Assembly: GCA_018136815.1 (NCBI GenBank) | Contig: CM030937.1 | Coordinates: forward strand, 3,337,820 to 3,401,819 | Source of the DNA: Isochrysis galbana | Lineage: Eukaryota; Haptophyta; Isochrysidales; Isochrysidaceae | Reading direction: 5' to 3' | Length of the DNA: 64,000 nt | Shown: positions 38,109 through 49,729 of the stretch, piece after piece | How positions within the stretch are numbered: position 1 is the first letter of the stretch | How the letters are laid out: each line of letters begins with the position of its first letter | Translations under genes and position numbers: made by a program | The notes under the pieces: generated by a model | Told to the model about the DNA's origin: nothing | What the model saw: the letters and a program-made list of their open reading frames with translations, nothing else | Databases searched by the model: none

Positions 38109-40682
38109 TTAAGATTTCTCAAAAGTATGGAGGGCAGCGCACACATCCGATGCTCGATCAGTGGACCAGCCCGACGTGCCAGAGGCGGCAACGGCGGTAC
38201 TAGGTCGCGAGTCGTCCAAGTGGAGTTCGTGTGCTGCTTGTGCGATCGTCCTGACCGGCGCATTCATGGTGGGGGTCGTACGCGAGAGCACTTGTGTCCA
38301 TGTGAGTGAGTCCAACAATGTGCTTATTTCTTCTATAGCCGCAATACGTGCTGCGCCACTCGCTTTGTGCTTTGCAGCGGCCTTTGCCACACTGGAGTGA
38401 GGCGCGGCTGAGAGAGTCGAGAAAGAGTTGGGCTTGAGGCGACGGCCGATGAGAGCTCGAAAGGGTGGGGCGAGGCGGCAGATGCGTGCAATACGCCGAG
38501 TGGGTAGGAGTAGAACAACTGCCCCCCCCGCGCCCGCCTCGGCGCTCTCGATGTGGGGCAGCGAGAGACGATACGCGCGATGTGAGAGAAGCAGCGACGA
38601 ACAGGACTGCATGACATAGGTGGCTTGTGTGTGGCTGTCGGCGGTAGGGACACATGAGCTTGGCAGATGCGGATGCCACAATTCATGCCCAACCGACTCG
38701 GTGCTAGCGAGGTGAAAGCCGGAGGGAGGAGCAGGGACCAGGCCCCTAGAATCACTGATCGCTTTCGTTTGGTTTGCCTGCGACGTACTTCCTTCGACCG
38801 CGGCAGCATGAGGCGTGGTGGCCGGCTGGCGTTCAGAATGCGGGGCGGGGACACGGTTCACGGCGACCGTTGCGACGGCGGCATGAGAGATGAGAGGGGC
38901 TGATGCCGAGGCAGAGAGGTTTGTGCACTTGGGCGTCATGGCGATGGCAGCGGAGCCAGGCCTCCTACTGCTAGCGGGAAATGCAGCACATGCAGCTTCC
39001 TCTGCCCCTGCCGCCGCAGCTTCCATGGTAGGCGAGGGTGAAAGCCGGACGCTCCCTTGGACGATGAGAGGGAGATGAGTCAGGGGATCCCCGGCTATAT
39101 GAAGCACCTCTCCTGAACCCAACGCTCGCATTTCCAGAAGTGTGGATAGCTGGTTCAGCACAGACGGGTCCATCGGCTCAATGCAGGCACAATGCGAAAG
39201 GAGTTCTCGTATTAGATCCGTCTTTGCACGGAGGAGGAGCCACGGTGGCATTGCGGGAAGCACGGACGGTGGTCCGGCCGTCGACCGTGGTTGATTGAGT
39301 GACGCTACATCTTTCGATGCGGGATTCACGAAGATACCAGCGGCGCCGACAGAGGAGAGGCGTCGAAGCATCGGTGGGAGGGCCTGAAGTAGGGAGGTGT
39401 CAAGGGAAGGAGGAGAGGGAGATTGGTCGCAAGCCCTGCATGCGCCACGAAAGAGGAGCGTTCTGGTACAACAAACTTGTAACGCAGGCCCACTCAGGTG
39501 ATAGCGCAAGCGCGCTCCAGAATCGAGCGTCGCCGCCATCATCTGAATCCATGCAGAAAGGGAGGACGCCTTCCTCCCCACATGAAGTGTTGATCGGGAG
39601 TCACACTCCTACGGCAGCTTTGAATAGCACACGACGATAAGTAGGGCAAATGAGTAGCACACCTGTGCAGCGGCACGCAGTGCCTGAAGCGAAAGCATGA
39701 GGGCGAGACCATTCGAGACCCACTCACACGTGTGTAATCTAGGTACCTGTGAGCAGATCAGACTCCCATCTCCTACCCATTCTGCTAGCCCTAGCCGCCG
39801 CGGCAGTGCTAGTGCCGCGGTTGAGCGCAGAAGCGCAATTCCTTCCAAGATTATACCGACTCCGCCGCCAAGCGAGCCTGGTCGATCAACGTGGCTACCT
39901 TCGCGGTAGATGGAGGTATATCGCGCGCCGCTCACAAACGTTGCCCCCGCCGCAAGTCGTTTTAGCTGGTGTGGGGAAAGAAGCTTGAAGAGCGGGTGAA
40001 TAGCCAAAAACGAAGCTATAGCAGCGACAGAGACTGAGCCTTCGTGGAAGCGCAACGCAAGTGAGGAGGCATGAGGGCGCGCCTCTGCCATGGACGATGC
40101 GAGCTCTTCTACGTGCTCCTGCGCCGCTTGGACTTCCACCACCGACGCGCCATCCGGGACTAGGTTGGTGATGGATTGTGAAGTTGCGGCGCTTGCACGA
40201 CTGGCCATGGGTTTGCCACCGCGCGGCTCGCCTTCGCGCAACTTACTCTTGCCACATGACATCTGCAAAGGGTGGCGGGTAGCAGCCCCTCCATTGTTCA
40301 ACGAGATGGCCGATGCCGCCGAAGCCGATGGGCTAAGTGTAGGCGGGTTCGCTTGCACCGCAGCGAGGCTGGCTGTGCCATCAGTTCTAGCTCGCCGCGC
40401 GACGCTGTCTCCCGGCTCTACCAGGGGCGGCGTCAGGAGGGCTGCGAGCCGTGGAGTGAAGACGCCTGGAGTGAGCCCCTTGGCTCGCGAGGCAGCTGGG
40501 CGTTTCCGGAGCGCATGGACCACCTTGCCCATGTCCTGCGAGCTCGCTTGCTCGACGGCCAGCGCAGAGGCGTGCCTAAGCCCACCGGCAGTCGGCAGTC
40601 GGTCACTTGCGAGGATGAGCCGCTGCAGCAGAGCCTCGCGGCTCCCCCTCTTGAGAGAGTGAGCGGGCTCGTCGAACGGCAT
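38109..40682 (-). CDS. Protein with two cyclic-nucleotide-binding-like domains, two exons
   Basis: Exons 40682-39663 and 39542-38109 (817 aa). The 120-bp intron has donor CACAG|GTGTGC and acceptor GATTCAG, phase 0 on both sides. ATG at 40682 (MPFDEPAHSL). The first domain is at about 245-330: FLAIHPLFKLLSPHQLKRLA, then YTSIYREGSHVD and VGIILEGIALL. The second is in exon 2: RELLSHCACIEPMDPSVLNQ, then GSGEVLHIAGDPLTHLPLIV. Both follow the CNB beta-barrel pattern. The phosphate-binding cassette (FGE...RA) is not recognisable, so nucleotide binding is doubtful. Long Ser/Ala-rich linkers surround the domains. Role unknown, with a regulatory or scaffold function inferred. Several plus-strand frames here are shadows. 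Confidence 0.65.
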
Positions 40683-40707
40683 GGCCCGGAGCGAGCGAGT
40701 GGGGGGG

Positions 40708-40740
40708 GGGGGGGAGAGAGAGAGAGAGAGAGAGAGAGCT
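40708..40740 (+). repeat. Poly-G and (GA)n microsatellite
   Basis: A G14 run followed by about 14 GA units, in the 5' leader of the CNB gene (CT-rich on its sense strand). Confidence 0.85.
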
Positions 40741-40932
40741 CTAGCGGATGAGAGAGCCAATCCCCAGGGTGGTGCCGAGAAAGAGGCCGCTCTGGACGGC
40801 CTGCGAGCGAACGGCGGGAGTGAGCCGTCCACCACTGAGAAGCACGCTTACTACCACTCCGGTCGATCCGAGGAGCCCGCCCACCACGAACGAGGAGAGC
40901 TGCTTGCGCGGCTCGAGGCGCACGGGTCCCAT
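40741..40932 (-). CDS. Two-helix membrane microprotein (Romo1/Mgr2-like?)
   Basis: 63 residues from the ATG at 40932; a longer reading would need a GTG start at 41010. The sequence has two hydrophobic, Gly-rich helices, KQLSSFVVGGLLGSTGVVVS at 10-29 and AVQSGLFLGTTLGIGSLIR at 45-63. The end (GLFLGTTLGIGSLIR) resembles the second helix of Romo1/Mgr2, small mitochondrial inner-membrane proteins of the TIM23 complex, but the match is short. The gene lies 58 bp upstream of the CNB gene on the same strand and is divergent from the DGAT2-type gene. CT-rich sequence precedes it. Confidence 0.4.
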   Translation of the reverse strand: MGPVRLEPRKQLSSFVVGGLLGSTGVVVSVLLSGGRLTPAVRSQAVQSGLFLGTTLGIGSLIR

Positions 40933-41294
40933 CGGCGGCGAGGCGGCCGGGGTGGAGTATGGAGAGAGAGATGAAGGGACGGAAAAGGGAAAGAAAGAAG
41001 TGGGCGACACAGAGAGGAGAGAGGAGGAGGGGGGAGGGAGAAAGAGAGAGGAAGGGGGGGAGGTGTGTGGGGGGAGTAGGGGGAGTAGAGTAGGGAGTTT
41101 CGTTTCTGATTTCTGATCTCAACAGTTCCCTTCTTCTTTTCTCTGTTTCTCTGTTTACTTCTACTACTACTCTATTCAATTTGGCTCTCCCTTTCTCTTT
41201 TCGAGTGGAGTACTCCTAGTCTCCTAGTGTATCTACTTCATGTGGTATCCCCTGGTTCCCGTGCTCCCCCCCCCCCCCCCCCCCCGGCGGCGCG

Positions 41295-42352
41295 ATGGCC
41301 CTTCCGGTGGCTCTCGCTGTCAGCCTCCACTACGGCTGCAGCCTGCTGTGGCCGGCAGTGCTGGCGTGCTCCGCGCTGTTCGTCGTGCCGGGCTATGCAC
41401 TTGCCATCCTCGCTCTTGGCACTCTCGGTTGGGCCGCCTACCTCGTGCTTGACGGCGCTGAGTTTCGCGAGGGACGGCCCGACCCTGCCTACTCGAGAGA
41501 TGCGTGGCTCCTCCGCACGATGCGCGCGTACCTGCGGCTGCAGCTGCACCGGGCCGAGCAGGTCGAGATTAAGCTTCTCGAACAAGCCCAGAAGGACACC
41601 GCGCCTCAGGTGAGAGCTGGGAGAGGGAAGAGGGAGGGAGCGCAGCGCGGTGCTGAGCGCATACCGCTGCAATCCCGACGCAGGCAATCTATGCCACCTT
41701 CCCGCACGGCGTCAACTCGGACTTCCGCGCCTGCTTGGACGCCATGCTCTCGGATGCCTTTCCTCGCACTGCGCCGACGCGGACCCTGGCCGCGACCGTG
41801 CTCTTCCGGATACCAGCCGTGCGCCGGCTGTGCCTAGCCACGGGTTGCGTTGATGCAGGCCGCCCAACAGCGAAGCGTGTGCTGCGCAAGGGCCTCTCGC
41901 TGATGGTCCTTCCAGGCGGACTCGACGAGCAGCTTGAGACCATCTATGGTCGTGAACGCATCGTCCTCAAGTCGCGCTACGGCTTTGTTAAGCTGGCGAT
42001 CGAGCATGGCATCCCCCTTGTGCCAACCTACGTCTTTGGTTGCTCCGATCTGTATTACACCTCTCGCTTCCTGCACGGGCTGCGCAAGACGATAGCCAAA
42101 TTCGCTCGTGTCGCCCTACCCATTTACTGGGGTCGGTGGGGCTTCTGTGCGTATCCGTGGCCGAAGGGTTTCCCGCTAGAGGTGCCGCAGCACGTGGTCT
42201 TCGGCGATCCGGTCTTTGTGCAGCAACGTGAATCACCTACTCGCGCGGAGGTGGAGGCCGAGCACGCACGCTTCGTGCAGGCCCTGACCAAGTTGTTCGA
42301 CGAAAACAAGGCTGAATTCGGAGCCGCAGGCCGTACGTTGGAGATTATGTGA
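41295..42352 (+). CDS. DGAT2: DGAT2-type acyltransferase, two exons
   Basis: Exons 41295-41609 and 41684-42352 (327 aa). The 74-bp GT-AG intron is in phase 0. The family esterifies diacylglycerol with acyl-CoA at the ER or lipid droplet. A hydrophobic N-terminus (about 5-50) fits the membrane anchor. The active-site motif is YATFPHGVNSDFRAC (FPHG at 111-114), where most members have YHPHG. Then come KGLSLMVLPGGLDEQLE, matching the conserved G-G block, and RYGFVKLAIEHGIPLVPTYV with FGCSDLY. VALPIYWGRWGF and the C-terminal GDPVFV complete the fold. It is slightly shorter than typical DGAT2, and monoacylglycerol or wax acyltransferase activity cannot be excluded. The upstream region has C17. Confidence 0.82.
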
Positions 42353-42457
42353 AACAGAAGCCTCTCGGTTGCAAATGACAACTAATGACGGTAATTGTAC
42401 ACGTTATAACGTATGGCAGTCTACTACTACGTAGTAATAGACAATACTACTAGGTGA

Positions 42458-43010
42458 TTAAAAACTTCTTAGTATTCTCGCCACGCGCGTGGTCTTGCAT
42501 GTCTATCTTGCAGCCACACCCGCTTCCCTTATCACTCCTTCCACTTGCCTTGCGGCCTTCAACAGTAAGAACGTCATAGCGTGATTGTCGCATTCGCGAA
42601 TCGACACTCGTTAGGCTTCGCTCTTCTCTTCGCCGTTCGGCATTTATCGTTATAATTCTCTGCTTTCTCTCGTTCTCGGTCAAAAGCTTCGCTTGGACGC
42701 ATAGGACCTTGGATTGTGGAGCGCCCTTTCTCTTTCTCTCGAAGAGAAGGGAAGTTTCCCCACCTTTCTTCTTTCTTCCTCCTAGGCGCCTGACTGACGG
42801 ACTGGGACTGGAGGTTCCAGATGGGACGGAGGGAACCGGAAGGTACGGAAGGTAGGCGGCGGGAGGCACGGTATTTTGGAACTGGGCGGGTTGGACAGGC
42901 TGATCCACCTCAATGGCGGGAGGATGGATGGCGGGCAGTGGCGAGGGCGAGCGGGACGACGGGGCGGACATGGCGGCAGCGAGTGCGAGAGGGCGAGTGG
43001 CTGGAGATAC
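42458..43010 (-). mobile_element. MSAPS-family retroposon with 3' tail
   Basis: Minus-sense 3' end CACGCGCGTGGCGAGAATAC, then TAAGAAG and T5 (42455-42500), a perfect CCACGCGCGTGG hairpin plus tail. The ORF starting MSAPSSRSPSPLPAI (42972) stays open to 42450 over about 170 codons and ends with a Lys/Arg-rich part. Function unknown. Homologous to 35549-35766. Confidence 0.55.
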
Positions 43011-43559
43011 ATTGGAGAGCACGCCGCCGTCGCGTACCTCTGCATGGAATACATCATGGCGGTTGCGTACGCTGAACCGAATCCCATGATGCAAGTGCGC
43101 CGAGCAGCTGGCAAGCTCTACATAGTGAACCGGCCAAGCGTCCTCTCACGCATCACGGACCTCGCCATCCAAGATCAGCCGAGCGACATCGCGTCGCCTG
43201 CCAGGAGAACGACGTGGAAGAGGGATGTGAGAAAAAGACGAAGAAGATGTAAACTCAGCCCGCGTAGCTGGGGAGTCACCGCGCGTGAAGCGGGGCGTGG
43301 GGGCGTGATTAGCTGGGCGTGATTAGCTTTGTGCCACTAATATTAACGTTATGTACGAAAACGCTAAGCGGACACAAAACACCATTTCACTACAGACGCC
43401 CCTTCCTCCATACACCTGAGCACTTCGGTCTAGTTCCGTGACACAACCCTTCATACCCAGCAAGCAGCATTTGCATGCAGACCAGAAAACAAGAGTATGG
43501 ATGACAAAAAACTGGCCCTCTTTTGATGGAACGCGACTTGAGGTCCACGAGCACACTGC
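43011..43559. other. Intergenic, no supported gene
   Basis: A plus frame reading MEYIMAVAYAEPNPMMQ and a minus frame at 43323-43571 are open but have no recognisable domain. Confidence 0.35.
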
Positions 43560-43596
43560 CTCATGCCGCACACGTAGCGGAGATTTTTAAGAAGAT
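43556..43596 (+). repeat. Retroposon 3' tail
   Basis: TGCCGCACACGTAGCGGAGA followed by TTTTTAAGAAGA and T9. Same family as 37845-37882. The retroposon body upstream was not recognised. Confidence 0.65.
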
Positions 43597-43848
43597 TTTT
43601 TTTTGAACCGCCGAGTCTCCTCGAGGAAGGGTGGTGGGAGTGTGTCTCAGGATACCTGAAGAGAGGGAAAAGGCCGGCGGTGGAAGAGTAGTCACGAATG
43701 GATGGTGGCAAAAATGGGTTGGGAATTGGGAAGCAGGCATTTGGCTGCTCCGGCAGTAAAGACTTGTAAATTGGCGAATAAAAAACAAAAATGCAATCCG
43801 TGCGGGCGGGCGCGCGAGGAGGAAAGGGAGGCCCGAGCGGGGCGTGCC

Positions 43849-45977
43849 ATGCAGACCGCCGAGCTCTCCGACTTCTTCGCCTCGCTCGAGCTGGGCGGAG
43901 GCACAGACGCGCGAGGCGGCGATTCGCCGGAGAATGGGCAAGGAGGTGGCGCCGAGCAGCCCGAGCGCGCGATGCAGCCCGAGCACGTTTATCTGCTTGA
44001 CTCGGAGGATATTCTCGCTCACCTGCAGTACCTGCCGGAGGCCTTCTGCTTCGTCAAGGACAGGGACGGCGAGCGGCTCGACTACGTGCTGCGAGTGGAC
44101 GGGATTGAGCGCGGCTCGTACCTCATCTCATTCCTTCCCATCGCACAGATGGAGCACGTGGTGCAAGTCGCGCCTCTCGATGATGTGCCTGATGAGCTGC
44201 GACCCTCACAGATTGCCTGCACGTTCATGGTCACACCTGTTGCCTTGCTCACGCTGCTTGCGGGCGGTGCCGCTGATCTCCGCGCAGACTCTGTGCCTCC
44301 AATGCAGCAGTTTTTGCAGGCGTTCCGCTTCACCAGCTACACCGCATTCTGCCAGAGGCATGGCCTCCAACCTTACTTGCTCAACGACGCCTCTAGTCAA
44401 GAAGCAGCTATTGCACAAGTCCGCCGCGTTGCGAACAAGGTGGCAGGAGCAGCCAGCTCCGCCTGGTCGAAGAGCTTGCATTCAGTCGCCCTTGCTACAG
44501 TTGCTGCCTCGGACCGCGCACGCGCCAAGCTGATAAAGGCGCGCCTTGCTGTCGAGGCGGGCGGTGTTGGTGATGAAGCGGGTAAAGATGCCACATGTGC
44601 GGGCATGGCCACTACTGAGGCAACGGGAACGTCGACGTCGAGCCAGTCAGGCCGCAGCCGAGGTTTTGGACTTTTCCGTAGTCCCGATCCGGTACAAGCG
44701 GACGGTGTCGTGAAGAATACGCTTGGGGACTATTTGGGCACCAACAGTCATGACGCCATGCATGTGAATTCAGCAAAGGATCTGGATACAGCGACATCTT
44801 CGCAGGAAGGCCAGGAAGGTTCCTCTAGGATGGAGTCGACAAGGAAATGGCTGCAGGGCGCGCAAGGAGCGGCGGCGGGCTGGTTCTCGAGTGCTGCCAG
44901 CAAAGCATTGTCTGCAGTTGAATCCGCCAGGACAGCTGCGTCCGGGATGGGGCCTTCGCAAGGCGAGGCAGCTTCAGGACCTGACTCCGATGTGCCAGAC
45001 TTCACATTTCTCTTCCCACGGTCTGCAAGGGCAGCATCGACAGGAATGCAGCTGGACGAGGGGAGTGATCCCGGACTCTTCCCTCAGAGCCAAGCACCAC
45101 TCGATGAGGAGCTAGCAGTACTGGTAGATGCATCAGGCACACAGCGTTCAGAGGAAGGAACGGCCGAGGAGGAGGGGGCTGAAACAGCTGTGGCACCAGG
45201 GGCAGTGGCCAAGAGCATGTCAGGGGAGGAGGCAAAGGCAAAGGAGACAGTGGCGGCCAAGTCGGAGGCGGCGAAGGCATTTGAAGAGGCAGCGGCCGAA
45301 AAGGCGGCCGCCAAGGAGGCTGAGGACGAGGTGGCGGCTAAGCGGGCAAAGGAGGAAGAGGGGGCCCATGGGGCAAAGAGTGCAGCGGTGGCTAAGGAGA
45401 CCAAGGAGAAAGAGGAGACGTCCAAGACGGTCGAGGAGGAGGTGGTCGAAGAGAAGGGGGAGGCTAAGGCTGTCGAGGAAGAGGAGGAGATCGCCAAGGC
45501 GGCGGGGGTGGCTGAGGAGGCGGCGGCCGCCAATGAGGCGTCGGGGGTGGAGGGGGGGAGGCGGCCAAGGAGGCGGCCGCGGCCGACGAGGCGGCTGCCG
45601 AGGAGCGAACGGCTGCCGAGGAAGCGGCTGCCGAGATAGACAAGGATACCGCAGCTGCCAAGCCGGCCGAAGATGAAATTGTTGCCAAGGCGGCCGAGGA
45701 GACGGCAGCTGCCGCAAAAGAATCGGATGAAGGGACCGCCTTCTTTTCATCACTAGAAAATTCTGCGAATGTCATGGATGGGAAAGCGGGCGGCATTGAG
45801 GCAACATCATCAGAATCGTTGTCGCGGAAACATGAGGCTCATGACTCCCTCGCCGAAGTCTCATGCGCATCTTGTGGTGTTCTCAAGACGAAAGAGTACT
45901 TCAGTGGCTCACAATTGAAGAAGGGAGACGATCAACGCCGGTGCAAGGAGTGTGTCTATGCGAACACAACTGTTTGA
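43849..45977 (+). CDS. Coiled-coil protein with C-terminal Stc1-type zinc finger
   Basis: ATG at 43849 (MQTAELSDFFASLELGG); the upstream in-frame part is not convincing. An uncharacterised N-terminal domain (about 40-190) includes VYLLDSEDILAHLQYLPEAF then CFVKDRDGERLDYVLRVDG and HVVQVAPLDDVPDELRPSQI. A Ser/Ala-rich middle and a long Ala/Glu/Lys region follow, the latter probably a coiled coil. The C-terminal 35 residues have SCASCGVLKTKEYFSGSQL and RRCKECVY, a four-Cys zinc finger of Stc1 type, known from fission yeast Stc1, which links RNAi to the CLRC methyltransferase. The frame breaks at a run of seven G (45552-45558): the original frame ends at 45639, while the Ala/Glu pattern and the finger continue in the next frame. 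The break may be a base-call error or a recent mutation. Confidence 0.6.
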
Positions 45978-46261
45978 GAGACAACGACCTCAAATCGGAA
46001 CGGGGCGCATGATTGAAGGTAGCTGTCTCTTCATTCGCGAACACGAGAATTGCACGCAACCCCTGTTGATGATTGAACACGGGACACTTTGTTCTCGCCA
46101 TGTTGTTGATTCCCTCTATTTCCGATGTACTACTACATGCCACTTCTCCAAATCTAGAACAGAAGATCGAATCGGCCTCGCGTCACCCACCAAGCAAGCA
46201 CACCCAAGCATGGGGAATAGTCATAGAGGCCATCAATATCGGCTGGTGATTATTACATGAT
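45978..46261. other. 3' flank of the Stc1-type gene
   Basis: No gene or repeat recognised. AT-richer 3' UTR-like sequence. Confidence 0.4.
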
Positions 46262-48300
46262 AAAAAGTTGAAGATTCTGGATTCTGGGCTAGCACCTACA
46301 CTGGACACGGTACACACAGTCCCTCTACTTCGCCATCGCCCCTCCTAATGCCTTAGTTGACTTTCTATGCACTAAGGTCGCGTTCCATCAAAAGAGGATC
46401 AGGAAAATTTATCTTCGGAAATTCAATTGAAGATTTATCTTCGGAAATTTATAAGTCATTTTCATTTTTGTTCTTGTTTTATTATGTATTGTGTATTTCT
46501 TCAACCTACTTTTAAAAAACATTCTTGAAGGTGCCCGCTAAGCTACAAGTGACGCGCACTCTCCCGCGCTCCCGCTACCATCGCCTATACCCCTACCTCT
46601 GCAACTAAGTTTATACTTGGTTGCCCCATGGGGGGGCACGAGCCCCCACCTCTCTCCACTCCTCCCCTGCCATGGGGGAGGAACCACCCATCCTCCTGGC
46701 ACGCCTGATGGCTTGCCAGGAGGCCACTGCCCTACTGACCCACTGACCCACTCCCTTCCCCACAGGCTCGCCCCATTCGCCCATCCTGGCCCCTCGTGGC
46801 CAGCCCATTGCTCCAACCCCCCCTCCCCCCCTGGTCGACAGGCAGACAGGTGCAGATTGGGGGCCCCAGAGGCTCAGGAGCGCCAGCGAGGGAGAGGCAG
46901 GGGAGACCGGGGCCCAGTCCCAGCCTCCTCTGCCCCCAGAGCTGGCCTTCCGGAGCCTCCAGGGGTCGCCAGCAGGCAGCTGCAGGCCTGCCGCAGGCGC
47001 GCCATCGCGCGTGCCGCAGGAGAGGGGAGAGAGAGCGCGGAGAAGGGGGTGGGCGGAGCGAGAGCTCCGCTCACCGAAAAATAGGTAAGTCCCGCACCTG
47101 TTTACAGGATAAGTCGGGGCTGAGACCGCCGCCCACTCGAAGACACAGGAGGAAGGGGGGGAATGATCACCGGGGGGGGGCGCGGGCCACCGGACCATAT
47201 CTAAGCCCTTCACCCCTATCCCCCTAGTAGTGCACGGGGGGAGTCGCCTTATGGCGGGGGGAGAAGGGCCGGGGAAGTGGGGGTGTAGAAAGTTTCCTAC
47301 GTGAGTAGAAAGTAGAGGGTCCACGGCCGCGTGTGCGGTGAGACTATTAAAAGGTTTAATTTAATTTATACCCCTACCTCTGCACCCCCGCCCGCTCCCC
47401 CCCTCGTTCCTTTTTCTTCGGTTTTGGGGGGTCGGCCCATGTACACTACTTTGGGCCTAGCGCTTGGGGGAGGGGAGGGGCAGGCTTCTTGCATTTGTTT
47501 TGCGCCTGTCTCAGGCCCAGTCCGTCCCAGTGTGGGGGCCGGGCCTTTCGGCCTTCCCCATCGGGTTCCTCACGTGGAGGCATATTGCCTATTGTTATCC
47601 CTGGTCGTTGGGTCCGGTGTTGTTTTGCTGTTGTATTATATGTTTTATGTTGAGGCGCTCTAGTACCGCTGCGAGTTTGCTACTTGGAACTAAATCGTTG
47701 TCATCATTTGTTTCGAAAATTGGGCGGAATTCGTTGACATCTATACGTTTCTTGGGCTGGCGGCCCATGTCTGCTTTGGCTCTTCTCGATGCGTCCGTGT
47801 TGTTTCCGTAGAGCGCCGCTTTGCATAACGTGGTGTATCTTTCGAGCATCCTTCTAACTACGTGATCGCTGTTGAATTTGATGTTGTCGTAGTGTATACG
47901 ATAGAAGTCAGTGAGTATGTATCTCCAAGCCAATAGGTACAGGGTCTCCCTAGCGGGTGACGGTGAAGAACTCGGTAGTAGGAAGAGTCTTTCTATGGCT
48001 TTCTCGGCTGTCGTTTTGGTCCCGGGGCTGTCGGCCGGCGAAATGTCCGTGAGGTAGTGTATCGTGTCGAACACGTTATCTAGCGCTGGGCACGTCCCTA
48101 TATGGACGGACGATTCATCATCTTGCGCGCAGAGGCGGCAGGTGGGGTCCCGTCCCGGGAAGCGGTTGTATGTGCCTATTCTCCGGTGTGTTATGTGTTT
48201 GTAGTGCATGTATAGGTCTCTTGAGGTGATTAGCGGGGATGTGTAGATTCGGGCCAAGTGTTTCCATGTGTCCGAGTCGACCGGTAGTCTTTCGCCCCAT
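46262..48300 (-). mobile_element. LINE 3' half, interrupted by Repeat A
   Basis: The minus-sense end CCAGAATCCAGAATCTTCAAC + T5 is at 46262-46290. The 3' UTR follows and is split by Repeat A (46604-47366). The ORF2 C-terminus (48257-47595) encodes SRDLYMHYKHITHRRIGTYN, then CRLCAQDDESSVHIGTC (RT-associated zinc segment), LAWRYILTDFYRIHYDN and MGRQPKKRID. The frame is open over 220 codons. RT and endonuclease are absent. On the right it abuts Repeat B sequence in the same orientation, so the whole 46262-48626 may be one composite non-autonomous element. Confidence 0.75.
46604..47366 (+). mobile_element. Repeat A, full plus copy nested in a LINE
   Basis: 763 bp flanked by TATACCCCTACCTCTGCA (46586-46603, 47367-47384; the last CA is shared with the element start). 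The 3' end extends as AAAAGGTTTAATTTAATT, a short TTTAA-type tail. Confidence 0.9.
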
Positions 48301-48626
48301 CTGGCGAGGCTGGGGCTGGCCCCTGGCTTCTCCTGCCTCTCCCTCGCTGGCCTCGCTGGTCCTGGGTGCCCTCCTGGCGGCTCAGGTGGTCTGTGGCTCC
48401 GTGGTGGAGTGGGGGGTCAGTACGACAGTACGATCAGGGGCCAGTGCAGGCGAATGCGTGCGGCGCGCGGTGCGCGCTCGGCGAGGGTCTGTGCCAGAGT
48501 GATGTCAGCTCAGCCCTTGCCAGCGGGCAAGGGCTGAGGTTGAGTGTGCAGTTCCACCCAGGGGGTGTCTGCGATGGAGGAAGGGGGGCACGGGGCCCCC
48601 ATGACCCTATCAGTTTTACTGATAGT
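48297..48626 (-). mobile_element. Repeat B copy, minus orientation
   Basis: 5' end (right side) CAAACTATCAGTAAAACTGATAG (8-bp stem, 48607-48625), then GGTCATGGGGGCC. The CATCGCAGACACCCCC motif and a CAGCCCTTGCC...GGCAAGGGCTGA hairpin follow. It joins the LINE ORF2 part at about 48300. Confidence 0.7.
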
Positions 48627-48639
48627 TTGAGCCCCAGCC

Positions 48640-48900
48640 TCCCCTGCCCCCAGCCCCCAGAGCTGCCCTTGCTGGCCCCTTGGGAGCCCCCACAGGTCCT
48701 CCGAGAGCGGGTCAGGGCGCGCCGCATGGCGACGCGCCGCAGGGACTACGAGGGTGAGAGTGGAGAAATGGAGAAAGGGAGAAGGGAGGTTTTGCTCCCC
48801 CCCCGATGGAGTGCGGTTAGAAACAGGCCCCGTTTGCGTTAGCAAACGGGTAGGGGGCGGCCTGCGACAGGCGGGAGAGAGAAGGGAGTGGCTCAAGATC
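48640..48900 (+). repeat. Repeat C, copy 2
   Basis: About 260 bp matching 12640-12940, including CCGCATGGCGACGCGCCGCA, GATGGAGTGCGGTTAGAAAC and the 9-bp-stem hairpin CCCGTTTGC-GTTA-GCAAACGGG (about 48829-48850). Confidence 0.65.
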
Positions 48901-49729
48901 GAGGAGAGTACCCTGAAGGTGGCGGGCCAGCCCATCATGCGCAGCACCGTCATTTTGATGGCTCGCGGCTCGCGGCCAGCCGCGCACTGCAGGCGCGCGA
49001 GAGGCTGGCAGCAGAGATGCCAGCCGGGGCGAGGTGGAGGGCGCAGGCGACGCGCCCAAATGCCCTTGTCCCCTGTATGTGTTGCGTGTAGGGGGGTTGC
49101 CCGTCCCCCCTTGTACATCCCCGACCGTTAGGCTTTCTTCGCGTGACTCCCTCCCCGCCGTCACGCCCCGGTGCCCCCTCCCTGCAGTGCGTTTTCCTTC
49201 CCGCCATCAGGTTTCCCCGCGAGCCCCCTTCTTCGTTGTCAGGCTCCGACGCCCCCTTCCCCGCGTCGGCCCACTAGGTCCGTCCCCCCCCTCTCCCCCC
49301 CCCCGTTCTCTCCCCGAGTGTCCCCTTGAGTTTCCGGCCCCTCGTTTCATCCCTCTCTCTTCCCGCGTGTTTTCCCTTCCCGGTGTTTACTTTTCCCCGC
49401 GAGTGTCCTCTCCCTTGTTCTCTGTTCTCGCGATTAACGCCACCGCTCGACCGCTCCCGCGCCCTCCTGGTCTGCTCGTGTCCCCTGTGCTCGTCCCGCC
49501 CGTCCTCATGCCGTTCGAGACCGAACCCTCGGTCTCGCCCTCGTCCGCGCGTGCCTCCCCCGTCCGTGTCACCCCATCGTCCGCTCCCTCTTCTGCCTGT
49601 ACTTCACATGTTACTACCATCCACAGCCCATCCACACCAACACACACAGCAGCCACAGCCTCTCATCAACCCTCACAACCACAGTATGCCTGGCGACCAG
49701 GGACCAGGGACAGGAGGACAGGAGGGGAG
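48901..49729. other. Low-complexity C/T-rich region
   Basis: 49080-49600 is CCCC/TTCCC-rich. Frame 49034-49789 is Pro/Ser/Arg low complexity with no domain. I do not support a gene. Confidence 0.45.

Noticed and set aside
40741-41010. Longer 89-residue version of the microprotein
   Set aside because: It would need a GTG start at 41010. The ATG at 40932 is preferred.
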